DNA from: Dolichospermum compactum NIES-806
GTDB lineage: Bacteria; Cyanobacteriota; Cyanobacteriia; Cyanobacteriales; Nostocaceae
Assembly: GCF_002368115.1 (NCBI RefSeq)
Contig: NZ_AP018316.1
Span: 2,015,694 to 2,079,693 of the forward strand
Direction of reading: 5' to 3'
Length of the DNA stretch: 64,000 bases
The translations under genes were made by a program, and so were the position numbers. Position 1 is the first letter of the stretch, and each line of letters begins with the position of its first letter. The notes under the pieces are model-generated. The model was not told the origin of the DNA. It did not search any database and saw only the letters and a list, made by a program, of their open reading frames with translations. Positions 51,932 through 60,115 of this stretch are shown here, one piece after another.

Positions 51932-52805
51932 AGATACTCCCTTGGATAAAATCTAAATCTACTTTTTTTCCATTTTTATTTTTGATATTATGGTTTTTCT
52001 GTGGTGGTAAGAGTTTTTCTCCTTGATATTCTTCCATTTCTAAAACCCTTCTCAATCCAACTTTTAGATATTCTTCTTGCAGTTCAATACTAATAGATTT
52101 CCTACCTAAACGTTTAGCTACAGCAGCAGTTGTAAAAGTCCCAGCAAAGGGATCAAGGATTAAACTTCCTTTATGACTACTTGCTAAAATGATTCTTTCT
52201 AGTAATGACTCTGGTTTTTGTGAAGGATGATTTTCGTATTCTTCCATGCGATATCTCACACGGGGAAAATACCAAGCATTACCAGGTACTTTTTCTGTAT
52301 TATAGGGGGTAGGAACTGATTTTCTGTAATCAATTAATTTCCGTTGTGCGCCTGTTTTTGCTTCAACTTTAATATCATCTGCATTAAAAATATAATTGTT
52401 TTTATCTTTGACACAATGAAGAATAGGTTCATACATTGAACCGAAGTATTTTGTAGCTTGAACTCCAGAACTATCATAATGCCACATTATCCGACTGAGA
52501 ATAGTTAATTTTTGTCTCAAATAAATATCAAAATAAGGCATTGCTTGGGTACTTGTCATTACATAAATTGTACCATTTGGTTTAAGAATGCGAATAGACT
52601 CATCAAGCCATTGATATGACCAATTTATATATTCTGTTTCTGATTCCCATTTATCATGGAAGTTACCAAATTTCTTACCTATATTATAAGGAGGATCAAT
52701 AAAAATTAAATCTACTGATTCGGCAGGAATATGATTTAATAAAATGTTGACCGCATCACCGTGAAAAATGGTATGTTGTTGATTTTTATGTTGTTCAATC
52801 ATCAT
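51909..52805 (-). CDS. Adenine-specific DNA methyltransferase, YhdJ/M.EcoKII-like
   Basis: 298 residues of the beta class, with the catalytic motif first (DLIFIDPPYNIGKKFG, DPPY at 37-40) and the SAM motif near the end (LILDPFAGTFTTAAVAKRLG). Many segments match Escherichia coli YhdJ closely by eye: WHYDSSGVQATKYFGSMYEP, VEAKTGAQRKLIDYRKS and EYENHPSQKPESLLERIIL. Known: YhdJ methylates ATGCAT. A C-terminal extension of about 40 residues (KNHNIKNKNGKKVDLDFIQG) may interact with the partner. The gene is followed with overlap by the putative endonuclease. Loss of this gene alone should be harmful if the nuclease is active. Confidence 0.88.
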   Translation of the reverse strand: MMIEQHKNQQHTIFHGDAVNILLNHIPAESVDLIFIDPPYNIGKKFGNFHDKWESETEYINWSYQWLDESIRILKPNGTIYVMTSTQAMPYFDIYLRQKLTILSRIMWHYDSSGVQATKYFGSMYEPILHCVKDKNNYIFNADDIKVEAKTGAQRKLIDYRKSVPTPYNTEKVPGNAWYFPRVRYRMEEYENHPSQKPESLLERIILASSHKGSLILDPFAGTFTTAAVAKRLGRKSISIELQEEYLKVGLRRVLEMEEYQGEKLLPPQKNHNIKNKNGKKVDLDFIQGSIFDENTTA

Positions 52806-52858
52806 TTTAAATAAGTAAGCAAAATTTTGATTTTGCAGATTAAAAACTCAGACAATAA

Positions 52859-53028
52859 GAGGTTGTTTGAAAACTCATGATTGCTGTATCAAATGTTTTA
52901 CCCCTCCCTAACCCTCCCCTTCACAAGGGGAGGGAACTGGATTTTCTTGTTTCCCCCCAAAGCATTGGGGGGATTAAGGGGGGTAAAATGTGATGAAAAT
53001 TACGGGATACCACTTTTAAAACATCCTC
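52859..53028. mobile_element. MITE family A, copy 4, with TAA target duplication
   Basis: Ends are GAGGTTGTTTGAAAACT and ACTTTTAAAACATCCTC, with TAA on both sides (52856-52858 and 53029-53031). The core differs from the other copies (CCCTCCCCTTCACAAGGGGAG and CCCCCCAAAGCATTGGGGGG hairpins). It lies in the 307-base gap between the methyltransferase and hydrolase genes. Confidence 0.7.
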
Positions 53029-53112
53029 TAATGTATTGACTTTACTATCCTTCTTCTTAAAAATACTTAAACAAAAGAAGGATAGCAGAGAACAAGAAAT
53101 ACTGGTTGATAT

Positions 53113-53964
53113 TTAATTCGATTGGGAACGCCGGACAAATGGGAGTAAATCTTGTAAAATCACTTCATGATAATGTTCTTGGGGATAATGTCCCACATTA
53201 TTAAGTTTGATTATTTCCCGATTAGGTACAGATTTGACAAAACTTTCTGCCATATCTACAGATAACCAAGGATCAATCATGCCCCATTGGACTAAAATAG
53301 GTTGTTGCCATTCTTGAAAACCAGTTTCTATTTCTAGCATGGCTTTTTCTAGTTGGAAATTGCGAATTGTTGCTAGGAGACTTCTCCCAGGAGCAGAACT
53401 TTTCAAAAAGGGTTTTCTATAAACATCTAAATCTTGATCCTCAATGCGGTAACGACTTCCACCTTCTAGGGTTCTATCAACTAATAAAGGATCTTGGGTA
53501 ATCATATCTCCTGCAAAGGGTAAACCCATTTGTTTGATTTTCCAAGGTAATTTTGCTGCTGGAGAAATGGGTGTATTTAAAATAGCAATATTAGCAACTT
53601 TTTCAGGATAACGTAAGGCATATTGTAAGCCAACCGAACCTAAAAAACCTTGGACAACTAGGGAAAACTTTTCTAATTCTAAAGCTTGAACAAATCCTGC
53701 TAAGGCTGTGATAAATGCGTCGGGAGTATAAGCAAAATCCTGTTTTTCTGGTGTACCGGAAAATCCACAACCAATCCAGTCAGGTGCGATCGCTCTACTT
53801 CCCTGTGCTGCTAAACTAGGTATAATATTTCTCCAACTATAACTTTGAGCAACTATCCCATGTAAAAATAACACAGGGATTAAATCAGTTCTCCCAATCG
53901 GTTCAGCTTCTCGATAAAACCATTCTAGAGAATCTACCGTAATTTTATGTTCTTGAATTGACAC
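53113..53964 (-). CDS. Alpha/beta hydrolase-fold protein lacking the usual nucleophile
   Basis: 283 residues with the haloalkane dehalogenase/epoxide hydrolase-like fold: oxyanion segment FLHGIVAQSYSWRN, GCGFSG, and a C-terminal His in NNVGHYPQEH. The acid position falls near WGMIDPWLS. At the nucleophile elbow, where relatives have VVQDWGG or VGHSxGG, this protein reads LVVQGFLGSVGL with Gly106 in place of Asp or Ser. It should therefore be inactive as a classical hydrolase, unless another residue substitutes. Known: similar cyanobacterial proteins exist without an assigned role. It could be a binding protein or a pseudoenzyme. Confidence 0.8.
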   Translation of the reverse strand: MSIQEHKITVDSLEWFYREAEPIGRTDLIPVLFLHGIVAQSYSWRNIIPSLAAQGSRAIAPDWIGCGFSGTPEKQDFAYTPDAFITALAGFVQALELEKFSLVVQGFLGSVGLQYALRYPEKVANIAILNTPISPAAKLPWKIKQMGLPFAGDMITQDPLLVDRTLEGGSRYRIEDQDLDVYRKPFLKSSAPGRSLLATIRNFQLEKAMLEIETGFQEWQQPILVQWGMIDPWLSVDMAESFVKSVPNREIIKLNNVGHYPQEHYHEVILQDLLPFVRRSQSN

Positions 53965-54070
53965 GCTATTTTCCTATTGACGATGGCAACAACACTATAC
54001 AAATGCTAATATCATCATCCTACAAATAGGTAATAGGTAAACAGATCCCATAAATACTTAAGTAGGGGTA

Positions 54071-54285
54071 GCGCCCCCGTGCCTACCCCTATTCATGGGG
54101 CAACCACAGGGAGTTTGCCCTTACGCAATTTATCAGCGCCCCCGTGCCTACCCCTATTCATGGGGCAACCACAGGGAGTTTGCCCTTACGCAATTTATCA
54201 GCACCCCCGTGCCTACCCCTATTCATGGGGCAACCACAGGGAGTTTGCCCTTACGCAATTTATCAGCGCCCCCGTGCCTACCCCA
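54071..54285. repeat. 65-bp tandem repeat, 3.3 copies
   Basis: Units start GCGCCCCCGTGCCTACCCCT at 54071, 54136, 54201 (one base changed) and 54266 (partial). Each contains ATGGGGCAACCACAGGGAG and TTTGCCCTTACGCAATTTATC. The unit resembles the GGGGTAGGCACGGGGGCGC block at 59890-59920. Reading frames across it are repeat translations, not genes. Confidence 0.9.
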
Positions 54286-54288
54286 TTC

Positions 54289-55074
54289 TTATAGCAAGGG
54301 TTTCTCAAACAGTAGCAACGCCAAGACAAAATCCATAATAAAAATTGCCACCCAAGTAGTTACCACACAAGTTGTCGCTGATTCTCCCACTTCCTTTGCG
54401 CCTCCTTGAGTTGTCAGTCCCCAACTACAGCCATTAACCGATACTATAGCCCCAAAAATCCACCCCTTCAGTAAAATAATTAAAATATCTGATGGTAATA
54501 AAAAATTTCTCACTGATTCTAAAAATGTTTCAGGAACAACCTGATAAAACTGCATAGCCGCAAAAGCACCACCCATAACACCTATAACTACAGCAAAAAT
54601 CATCATTACAGGCATCATTAAACAGCAAGCAATGACTCTGGGTAGGACAAGATAATCAACAGGGTCTGTTCTGAGCATATATAAAGCGTCAATTTGCTCT
54701 GTCACCCGCATTGCTCCTAATTCCGCTGCAAATGCTGAACCAACTTGTCCGGCGATAATACTAGCAGTTAAAATTGGTGCTAGTTCTCGACAAAATGCTA
54801 AAGCAAATGCACCGCCAACGGTATCTACAGCCCCAAATCTGACTAATTCTCTAGCGGTTTGAATTGTGAAAATCATCCCCGCAAAACCGTTGACTAATAA
54901 TACTGGAGGGAGGGAAGCTGGTCCTGTTGTCACTGTATGTTCTAATATCTTGCGATAGTAGGTTTTTCCGCGCAGGAAATGTAGTAAAATTTGACCAAAT
55001 AACAGGAATGCTGACAAACAACGAATTATCCAAGATTGTTCTAAATTTCTTTTTGGTTGCAAGTTGACGGCCAC
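54289..55074 (-). CDS. MlaE-family lipid ABC transporter permease
   Basis: 261 residues starting at GTG 55074, with five or six membrane helices. Known: MlaE/TGD1-type permeases move phospholipids or related lipids between membranes together with an MlaF-like ATPase and an MCE protein. Seen: the family segments VNGFAGMIFTIQTARELVRF, GGAFALAFCRELAPILTASI and AGQVGSAFAAELGAMRVTEQ followed by IDALYMLRTDP. The C-terminal VNGCSWGLTTQGGAKEVGES is also typical. ATPase and MCE genes are not adjacent, as is common in cyanobacteria. A 65-bp tandem repeat lies immediately after the stop. Confidence 0.92.
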   Translation of the reverse strand: MAVNLQPKRNLEQSWIIRCLSAFLLFGQILLHFLRGKTYYRKILEHTVTTGPASLPPVLLVNGFAGMIFTIQTARELVRFGAVDTVGGAFALAFCRELAPILTASIIAGQVGSAFAAELGAMRVTEQIDALYMLRTDPVDYLVLPRVIACCLMMPVMMIFAVVIGVMGGAFAAMQFYQVVPETFLESVRNFLLPSDILIILLKGWIFGAIVSVNGCSWGLTTQGGAKEVGESATTCVVTTWVAIFIMDFVLALLLFEKPLL

Positions 55075-55108
55075 TAATTAAATTTTTTTACCAGGGAATT
55101 ATGAAAAT

Positions 55109-55852
55109 TTAAGTTCCTACAAATAGGGTATTCCAATCACTAATAGCATTTCTTTGAGCAGTTAATAATTCCTGGATACCTTGTTCCGAAAAATCTAGCA
55201 TTTGATTCAACTGCTGACGACTAAAACTTCCCGCTTCCGCTGTTCCCTGAACTTCAATAATATCCATTTGATGATTCATGACTACGTTAAAATCCACGTC
55301 TGCGGCGACATCTTCAACATAGTTAAGATCCAAAAATGGTTCACCTGCCAACAAGCCTACAGAAACCCCTGCTATTTGTCTACATAAAGGCGATCGCTCA
55401 ATAACCCCCTGCTGCAATAATTGAGAAATAGCATGAGCTAAAGCCACAAAACCCCCAGTAATTGCTATTGTCCTCGTTCCTGCGTCAGCTTGCAGCACAT
55501 CTGTATCCACAGTCAGCGTTCGTTCTCCCAACGCCTCAAAATCCAACGCAGCCCTTAAACTCCGCCCAATTAAACGTTGTATTTCCTGGGTTCTCCCCGA
55601 CAATTTCATCCATTCCCGTTCCTGGCGTTTCTGGGTAGCAGAAGGCAACATTCTATATTCAGCAGTTAACCAACCCTTCCCACTACCAGTCAAAAATTTA
55701 GGCACTCCTTCCGCCACACTAACCGTACATAGAACCTGAGTATCACCAGATTTCGCTAAAACAGAACCAGGTGCAAACCGAGTGAAATTAGGATAAAAAC
55801 TATGGGGACGGAGTTCACAAGGGGTTCTCCCGTCAGGACGTTGCCAAGTCAT
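55109..55852 (-). CDS. rph: Ribonuclease PH
   Basis: 247 residues. Known: RNase PH is a hexameric phosphorolytic 3'-5' exoribonuclease that trims tRNA precursors. Seen: the N-terminal RPDGRTPCELRPHSFYPNFT, the phosphate-binding region SATQKRQEREWMKLSGRTQE, and the RNA-binding IQRLIGRSLRAALDFEALGE. The catalytic part reads VDTDVLQADAGTRTIAITGG, and GLLAGEPFLDLNYVEDVAAD follows. Length and start (MTWQRPDGRTP) are normal. It is 34 bases upstream of the permease gene and may be cotranscribed with it. Confidence 0.95.
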   Translation of the reverse strand: MTWQRPDGRTPCELRPHSFYPNFTRFAPGSVLAKSGDTQVLCTVSVAEGVPKFLTGSGKGWLTAEYRMLPSATQKRQEREWMKLSGRTQEIQRLIGRSLRAALDFEALGERTLTVDTDVLQADAGTRTIAITGGFVALAHAISQLLQQGVIERSPLCRQIAGVSVGLLAGEPFLDLNYVEDVAADVDFNVVMNHQMDIIEVQGTAEAGSFSRQQLNQMLDFSEQGIQELLTAQRNAISDWNTLFVGT

Positions 55853-55960
55853 GGAAATTACCTTTTGAATTTTTGCCTACAGCCTTTAGATTACCCCAGG
55901 ATGAGGAAGGAATAGGGAAAAAAGAATTTAAAAGTCAAGAAAACTATTACTAATCAGCCA

Positions 55961-56539
55961 TTAACCTAATAATGTCAAAATACCTTGCTGTACTTGTTCT
56001 GGGGATTGATCCCCATTAATAGTTAATAGGCGACGACGGTGATCGTAGTATTCTAAAATGGGGATAGTGCGATCGTAAAATAACTCTACCCGACCCTGGA
56101 CAATTTCCAGTTGATCATCAGGAAGTAACCGTCCCACAGAACGACTAACCATAGCTGCTGCGGAAACTTGTAGGTAAATTGCCCAATCAAGATTTTGTCC
56201 TAAATCTTCCAACAAAAAATCTAATTCTTCACATTGAAAAGCAGTCCGGGGATAACCTTCTAAAATCCAACCATTATTTACATCAGGTTGCTTAAGACGG
56301 ACTTTAATAAATTCAATCATCATTTCATCTGGAACTAATTCCCCTTGTTCCAAATAAGGTTTAGCTTCGATAACTAAATCATTTAATTCATTGTATATAT
56401 TATCCTGACAGTTTCCATATATCGCTTCTCGTAAAGTTTCACCAGTAGAAACCAAAGGAACATCAAAAAACTTCCCTAGCCTTTGTGCTTGAGTGCTTTT
56501 TCCTGCCCCTGAACCTCCTAAAACTACCAATCTCATCAC
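55961..56539 (-). CDS. adk: Adenylate kinase-family nucleoside monophosphate kinase
   Basis: 192 residues from a GTG, or 191 from the adjacent ATG; AGAGG lies 8 bases before the GTG. Seen: the P-loop VVLGGSGAGKSTQAQRLG, the AMP-binding segments VSTGETLREAIYG and WILEGYPRTAFQCEEL, and a short lid with RSVGRLLPDD. Known: adenylate kinase equilibrates ATP, ADP and AMP. The lid is reduced and the DxRxxxR part is less regular than in the main cyanobacterial Adk. It may be a second, specialised copy, and nucleotide preference is uncertain. Confidence 0.8.
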   Translation of the reverse strand: MMRLVVLGGSGAGKSTQAQRLGKFFDVPLVSTGETLREAIYGNCQDNIYNELNDLVIEAKPYLEQGELVPDEMMIEFIKVRLKQPDVNNGWILEGYPRTAFQCEELDFLLEDLGQNLDWAIYLQVSAAAMVSRSVGRLLPDDQLEIVQGRVELFYDRTIPILEYYDHRRRLLTINGDQSPEQVQQGILTLLG

Positions 56540-56769
56540 AACGTCATCCTCTTATATAAAATTCACTATTGTTGAAGTATCTTTTGTTATAGCAATCCTA
56601 AATCATTTGGGGAAAAATATCTCCAAATCAGTGTGAAAGTTAGAGCGAAATATCAAGGCTGTTTTACTTGCAAATACTGCTGTATGATAACTATATGTTT
56701 TGCGATTAGCAAATATCTACCCTTAAATGTAAATCATTAAATTTATAGTGAGTTTTTAAACTTTGCCTT

Positions 56770-57306
56770 ATGGTTGCCCAACTAGAAACCCCAGGTCTAA
56801 ATTCAAGCCTCAGCTTACCATATTCCGTAGAAGGACTAGTGCAAGTTTTTACTAGTTCCCAGCGGAGCTTTTTTACCAGCGTGATGGCACAAGCACTGAG
56901 AATCGCCGGACAAGGTACACCAGTATTAATAGTCCAATTCCTCAAAGGTGGTATTCGTCAAGGACATGAACGACCTACCCAAATGGGACAACATTTAGAT
57001 TGGATTCGCTGTGATTTGCCCCGTTGTATTGATAATTCCGATTTAGACGTAGCGGAAAATCTAGCTTTGCAACAACTTTGGCAACATACTCAAAAGGTAG
57101 TTAATGAAGGTAAGTATTCCTTATTGGTATTAGATGAGTTGAGTTTAGCGATTAATTTCGGTTTAATTCCAGAAACCGAGGTGTTAGAGTTTCTGTCTCA
57201 CCGTCCTCCTCATGTTGATATTATCCTCACAGGTTCTCAAATGCCCCAGTCTCTTTTAGATGTAGCAGACCAAATTACAGAAATTCGCCGCAGTCATCAA
57301 CCTTAA
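56770..57306 (+). CDS. CobA/CobO-type P-loop protein with degenerate Walker A
   Basis: 178 residues with the fold of cob(I)yrinic acid a,c-diamide adenosyltransferase: VEGLVQVFTSSQRSFF, PVLIVQFLKGGIRQG, LLVLDELSLAINFGLI and DIILTGSQMPQSLLDVADQI. In true CobA the first loop is G-x-G-K-G-K-T-T; here it reads TSSQRSFFT (residues 28-36), so the ATP-binding Gly-Lys-Thr is gone. The Walker B-like LDEL remains. Known: such proteins sit next to dcd in cyanobacteria with unclear function. Inference: this is a non-catalytic or altered member. It lies 45 bases upstream of dcd and is probably cotranscribed with it. Confidence 0.8.
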   Translation: MVAQLETPGLNSSLSLPYSVEGLVQVFTSSQRSFFTSVMAQALRIAGQGTPVLIVQFLKGGIRQGHERPTQMGQHLDWIRCDLPRCIDNSDLDVAENLALQQLWQHTQKVVNEGKYSLLVLDELSLAINFGLIPETEVLEFLSHRPPHVDIILTGSQMPQSLLDVADQITEIRRSHQP

Positions 57307-57351
57307 GTATTAAGATATCCTAGTAACTTAGTTTGAATTATCTGTGAACTT

Positions 57352-59034
57352 GTGATTAAAAACGACATCTGGATTACTGAAATGGCTCAAAAAGGGATGA
57401 TTTCGCCTTTTGAGTCGAGTTTAATTCGTAAATTGCAACCTGATTCATCTCAACTTCCGCAACCTGTAATTAGTTACGGACTTTCTTCTTACGGTTATGA
57501 TATCCGGCTTTCTGGCTCAGAATTTCGGATTTTTCGCCACATTCCCGGTACTGTGATTGATCCTAAAAACTTTAATCCTCAAAATCTAGAGTCTACTCAA
57601 TTACATACGGATGAAAGTGGTAGTTATTTTATCTTACCTGCTCATTCCTATGGTTTAGGTGTAGCTTTAGAAAAGCTGGAAGTTCCAGCCAATATTACAG
57701 TAATTTGTATCGGTAAATGTTTGACAGGAGATACAAAAATTGTTGATGCAGCTACAGGAGCATATTTACCAATTAAGGAATTTGCAGGTGGACAAACAGC
57801 AACTTATAGCGAAGAAAAAGGGATTATTAAAACTGCTGCTACGGCTGTTATACCACAAGGAGTAAAGCCGATCTATCAAGTAACAACTAAAAAAGGTGCG
57901 GTTATTCAAGCTACCTCAAATCATCCTTTTTTGACAGAGACAGGATGGAAACCTTTAGAAGAATTAACTTCAGGAGTTAAAATAGCTACTCCTAAATCTA
58001 TACCAATATTTGGCAATGGAGATTTAACTATTGATGAAGCAACATTACTAGGTTTAATGATTTCTGAAGGTCAATGTCATACTCCTGGTAATAGTCCAAT
58101 CTTTACATCTGAGGATGAAGTGCTAGTCAATACTTTAAAAAGCTGTGTTAAAACAGTTCTTGACCAAGAAGTGACTTACAAAGGTAAAGATTTTGGTTAT
58201 CGTTTAGTTAATCAAGTTGGTAGAGGTGGTGTAGTAACTCATAATAGAGCTAATCTATGGTTACAATCTTATGCTTTGAATGTAGGAGCATTGGAAAAAT
58301 TTGTTCCTCAACAAGTATTTACAGCACCAAAAGTAGTAGTAGCAGCTTTTCTCCGGGCTTTATTTTCTGGTGATGGTGGTGTTTATTTAGTGGGAGAATC
58401 TACAAGAGCAAAACCAACTTTAGCTGTTGAATATTGCTCTATTAGTGAACGTCTGATTCGTGACGTTCATCATTTACTATTAAGGTTTGGTATTCCCAGC
58501 CAAATTAGAGTTAGAAAGCCAGGAAATGGTCGTAATGCTTATGTTTTGGCTTTTCAATCATCCGAAGCAGTTTTGAAATTCTTTAATGAAATAGGCTTTT
58601 TACCTGATTCAATTAAACAAAGAAGATTTGAAGAAAAAATGTATTCTATTCTCTTAGCAACGAAGTCTAGACCACAAGTTCATGATCATATACTTTGGGA
58701 CGAAATTAAATCTATAGAATGTGCAGGAATGGAAGAAGTTTATGATATTTCTGTCCCTGGCTTAGAAAATTTTGTTGCTAATGACATAATTGTGCATAAT
58801 TCTACTTATGCTCGTTGTGGTATTATTGCCAACCTTACACCTGCGGAAGCGGCGTGGAGAGGACATCTTACTTTGGAATTTTCTAATTCTTCCAGTGCTG
58901 ACTGTCGTATTTATGCTAACGAGGGTGTGGTGCAATTGCTGTTTTTAGAGGGTGAACCCTGTGCTGTTAGTTATGAAACTCGCAGAGGTAAATATCAAGA
59001 TCAGTTAGAGATTGTTACAATAGCTCGTGTATAG
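57352..59034 (+). CDS. dcd: dCTP deaminase precursor interrupted by an intein
   Basis: 560 residues from GTG 57352. Residues 1-122 and 484-560 together form a 199-residue dCTP deaminase (YGLSSYGYDIRLSGSEFRIF, LPAHSYGLGVALEKLEVPAN, then STYARCGIIANLTPAEAAWR and EGVVQLLFLEGEPCAVSYE). Known: Dcd turns dCTP into dUTP for dTMP synthesis. Residues 123-483 are an intein inserted within the active-site motif G-K/S-T-Y-A-R, between the residues that correspond to Arg110 and Ser111 of the E. coli enzyme. Without splicing the enzyme would be inactive. The thymidylate synthase fusion lies 1.1 kb further on. The extein frame is intact on both sides. Confidence 0.95.
   Translation: MIKNDIWITEMAQKGMISPFESSLIRKLQPDSSQLPQPVISYGLSSYGYDIRLSGSEFRIFRHIPGTVIDPKNFNPQNLESTQLHTDESGSYFILPAHSYGLGVALEKLEVPANITVICIGKCLTGDTKIVDAATGAYLPIKEFAGGQTATYSEEKGIIKTAATAVIPQGVKPIYQVTTKKGAVIQATSNHPFLTETGWKPLEELTSGVKIATPKSIPIFGNGDLTIDEATLLGLMISEGQCHTPGNSPIFTSEDEVLVNTLKSCVKTVLDQEVTYKGKDFGYRLVNQVGRGGVVTHNRANLWLQSYALNVGALEKFVPQQVFTAPKVVVAAFLRALFSGDGGVYLVGESTRAKPTLAVEYCSISERLIRDVHHLLLRFGIPSQIRVRKPGNGRNAYVLAFQSSEAVLKFFNEIGFLPDSIKQRRFEEKMYSILLATKSRPQVHDHILWDEIKSIECAGMEEVYDISVPGLENFVANDIIVHNSTYARCGIIANLTPAEAAWRGHLTLEFSNSSSADCRIYANEGVVQLLFLEGEPCAVSYETRRGKYQDQLEIVTIARV
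57718..58800 (+). other. Intein with LAGLIDADG homing endonuclease domain in dcd
   Basis: 361 residues. It begins with Cys1 (CLTGDTKIVDA), has the block B TxxH motif ATSNHPFLTETGWKPL, and ends NFVANDIIVHN with the His-Asn pair, followed by extein Ser+1. The middle has two LAGLIDADG-like helices, LLGLMISEGQ and FLRALFSGDGG, so a homing endonuclease is present and both helices keep an acidic residue. All residues needed for splicing are seen. Known: inteins prefer active-site motifs of nucleotide-metabolism proteins; a Dcd host is uncommon. Confidence 0.95.
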
Positions 59035-59084
59035 TCAAATACTTTTTAAAATAGCTTTTTTCTCAACATAATATTTTGATAATC

Positions 59085-59357
59085 ATGTTGGAAAAAGAAC
59101 CAATCTTAGACCCATTTCTAATACAGCTATTAGAAGGGTATACTTTAACAGAGGTGGCTGAGATTGAAAAATATATGACTGAGTGGGAGGCTGCTACATA
59201 TAGCAGTGTTGCTCAGAGTATATTAGATCATGCCGCGAGAAAACAAACTGACCCTTTAAAGTATTTACGTAAAGCTTATAATTTTAATAAAAGAGGAGCA
59301 GTCAGAGTTCCAAAAACTGGATATCGTGGAGATAGTTCAGCAGTAACCGCTCAATAA
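59085..59357 (+). CDS. Small hypothetical protein
   Basis: 90 residues from ATG 59085 (MLEKEPILDPFLIQLLEGYT); a TTG nine bases upstream is an alternative start. The first part is acidic and helical (TEVAEIEKYMTEWEAATYSS), the middle RKQTDPLKYLRKAYNFNKRG is basic, and the tail is polar. It starts 51 bases after dcd on the same strand and could be in its transcript. I do not recognise a family. Confidence 0.5.
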   Translation: MLEKEPILDPFLIQLLEGYTLTEVAEIEKYMTEWEAATYSSVAQSILDHAARKQTDPLKYLRKAYNFNKRGAVRVPKTGYRGDSSAVTAQ

Positions 59358-59547
59358 TCCGGGGTAAATCCTTCCATGACAAGCCTCAAATGGCGTAAAA
59401 TCGTCCCCGAATGGGTAGTCCGCCCCCATTTATTGAGCGGATACGTTCAGCAGTATATCGTAAAGGTAATGAATATCTGATGTCAGCCCAGACAAATTAT
59501 GAGTCGATAGTTAGCAATTAATATTAAGCAAAAGTAGGTTGGGTTAA

Positions 59548-59702
59548 GAGGTTGTTTGAAAAGTATTATATGAAACCCATAATCTCCAAAAACCTAACCC
59601 CCCTTCCCTACAACGAAATGAGGGTTTTAAAGCCTCTCCCCTTGCAGGGGAGAGGTTTGGAGAGGGGTCAGTTTATACATTAAAAACTTTTCAAACATCC
59701 TC
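59548..59702. mobile_element. MITE family A, copy 5, with TAA target duplication
   Basis: Ends GAGGTTGTTTGAAAAGT and ACTTTTCAAACATCCTC are near-perfect inverted repeats of 17 bases with one mismatch. TAA flanks both (59545-59547 and 59703-59705). The core has CCTCTCCCCTTGCAGGGGAGAGG. This is the best-preserved copy in the window. Confidence 0.8.
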
Positions 59703-59775
59703 TAAGCAATAGCGAAACCTAAGATAAGTATTAGACATCCTGGACATCCTGATTCAGACAAAATTCCGTAGGGGC

Positions 59776-59885
59776 AATCTCCCCGTGGTTGCCCAATCTC
59801 CCCGTGGTTGCCCAATCCCCCGTGGTTGCCCAATCTCCCGTGGTTGCCCAATCTCCCCGTGGTTGCCAATCCCCCGTGGTTGCCC
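59776..59885. repeat. 18-19 bp tandem repeat, six units
   Basis: Six units of AATCTCCCCGTGGTTGCCC, some one base shorter, run from 59776 to 59885. A GGGGTAGGCACGGGGGCGC block related to the 65-bp repeat at 54071 follows. The remainder of the 59358-60115 gap shows no gene. Confidence 0.85.
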
Positions 59886-60115
59886 AAATAACGGGGTAGG
59901 CACGGGGGCGCTACCCCTACAAACATCAAATCCAAATCTTTTATCCGGCATTCCGCAGTTCAAAATGTCACATATTTATACTTCAAAAAATGTTACCAAA
60001 TTAGGATAGTTTTATTAAGTATTAATCCTGATTTTTCCTGGTGGTAATAAGCATATTTAATTTTTGGAGATGTCTATTAATAATGTTGGGTTTCCTTACG
60101 TCAACTCAACCTACA

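Noticed and set aside
54079..54409. Overlapping plus-strand frames reading MPTPIHGATTGSLPLRNL repeatedly
   Set aside because: Translations of the 65-bp tandem repeat.
59702..60009. Frames on both strands reading GNHGEIGQPRG or RGCPISRGCP repeats
   Set aside because: Translations of the 18-19 bp tandem repeat.
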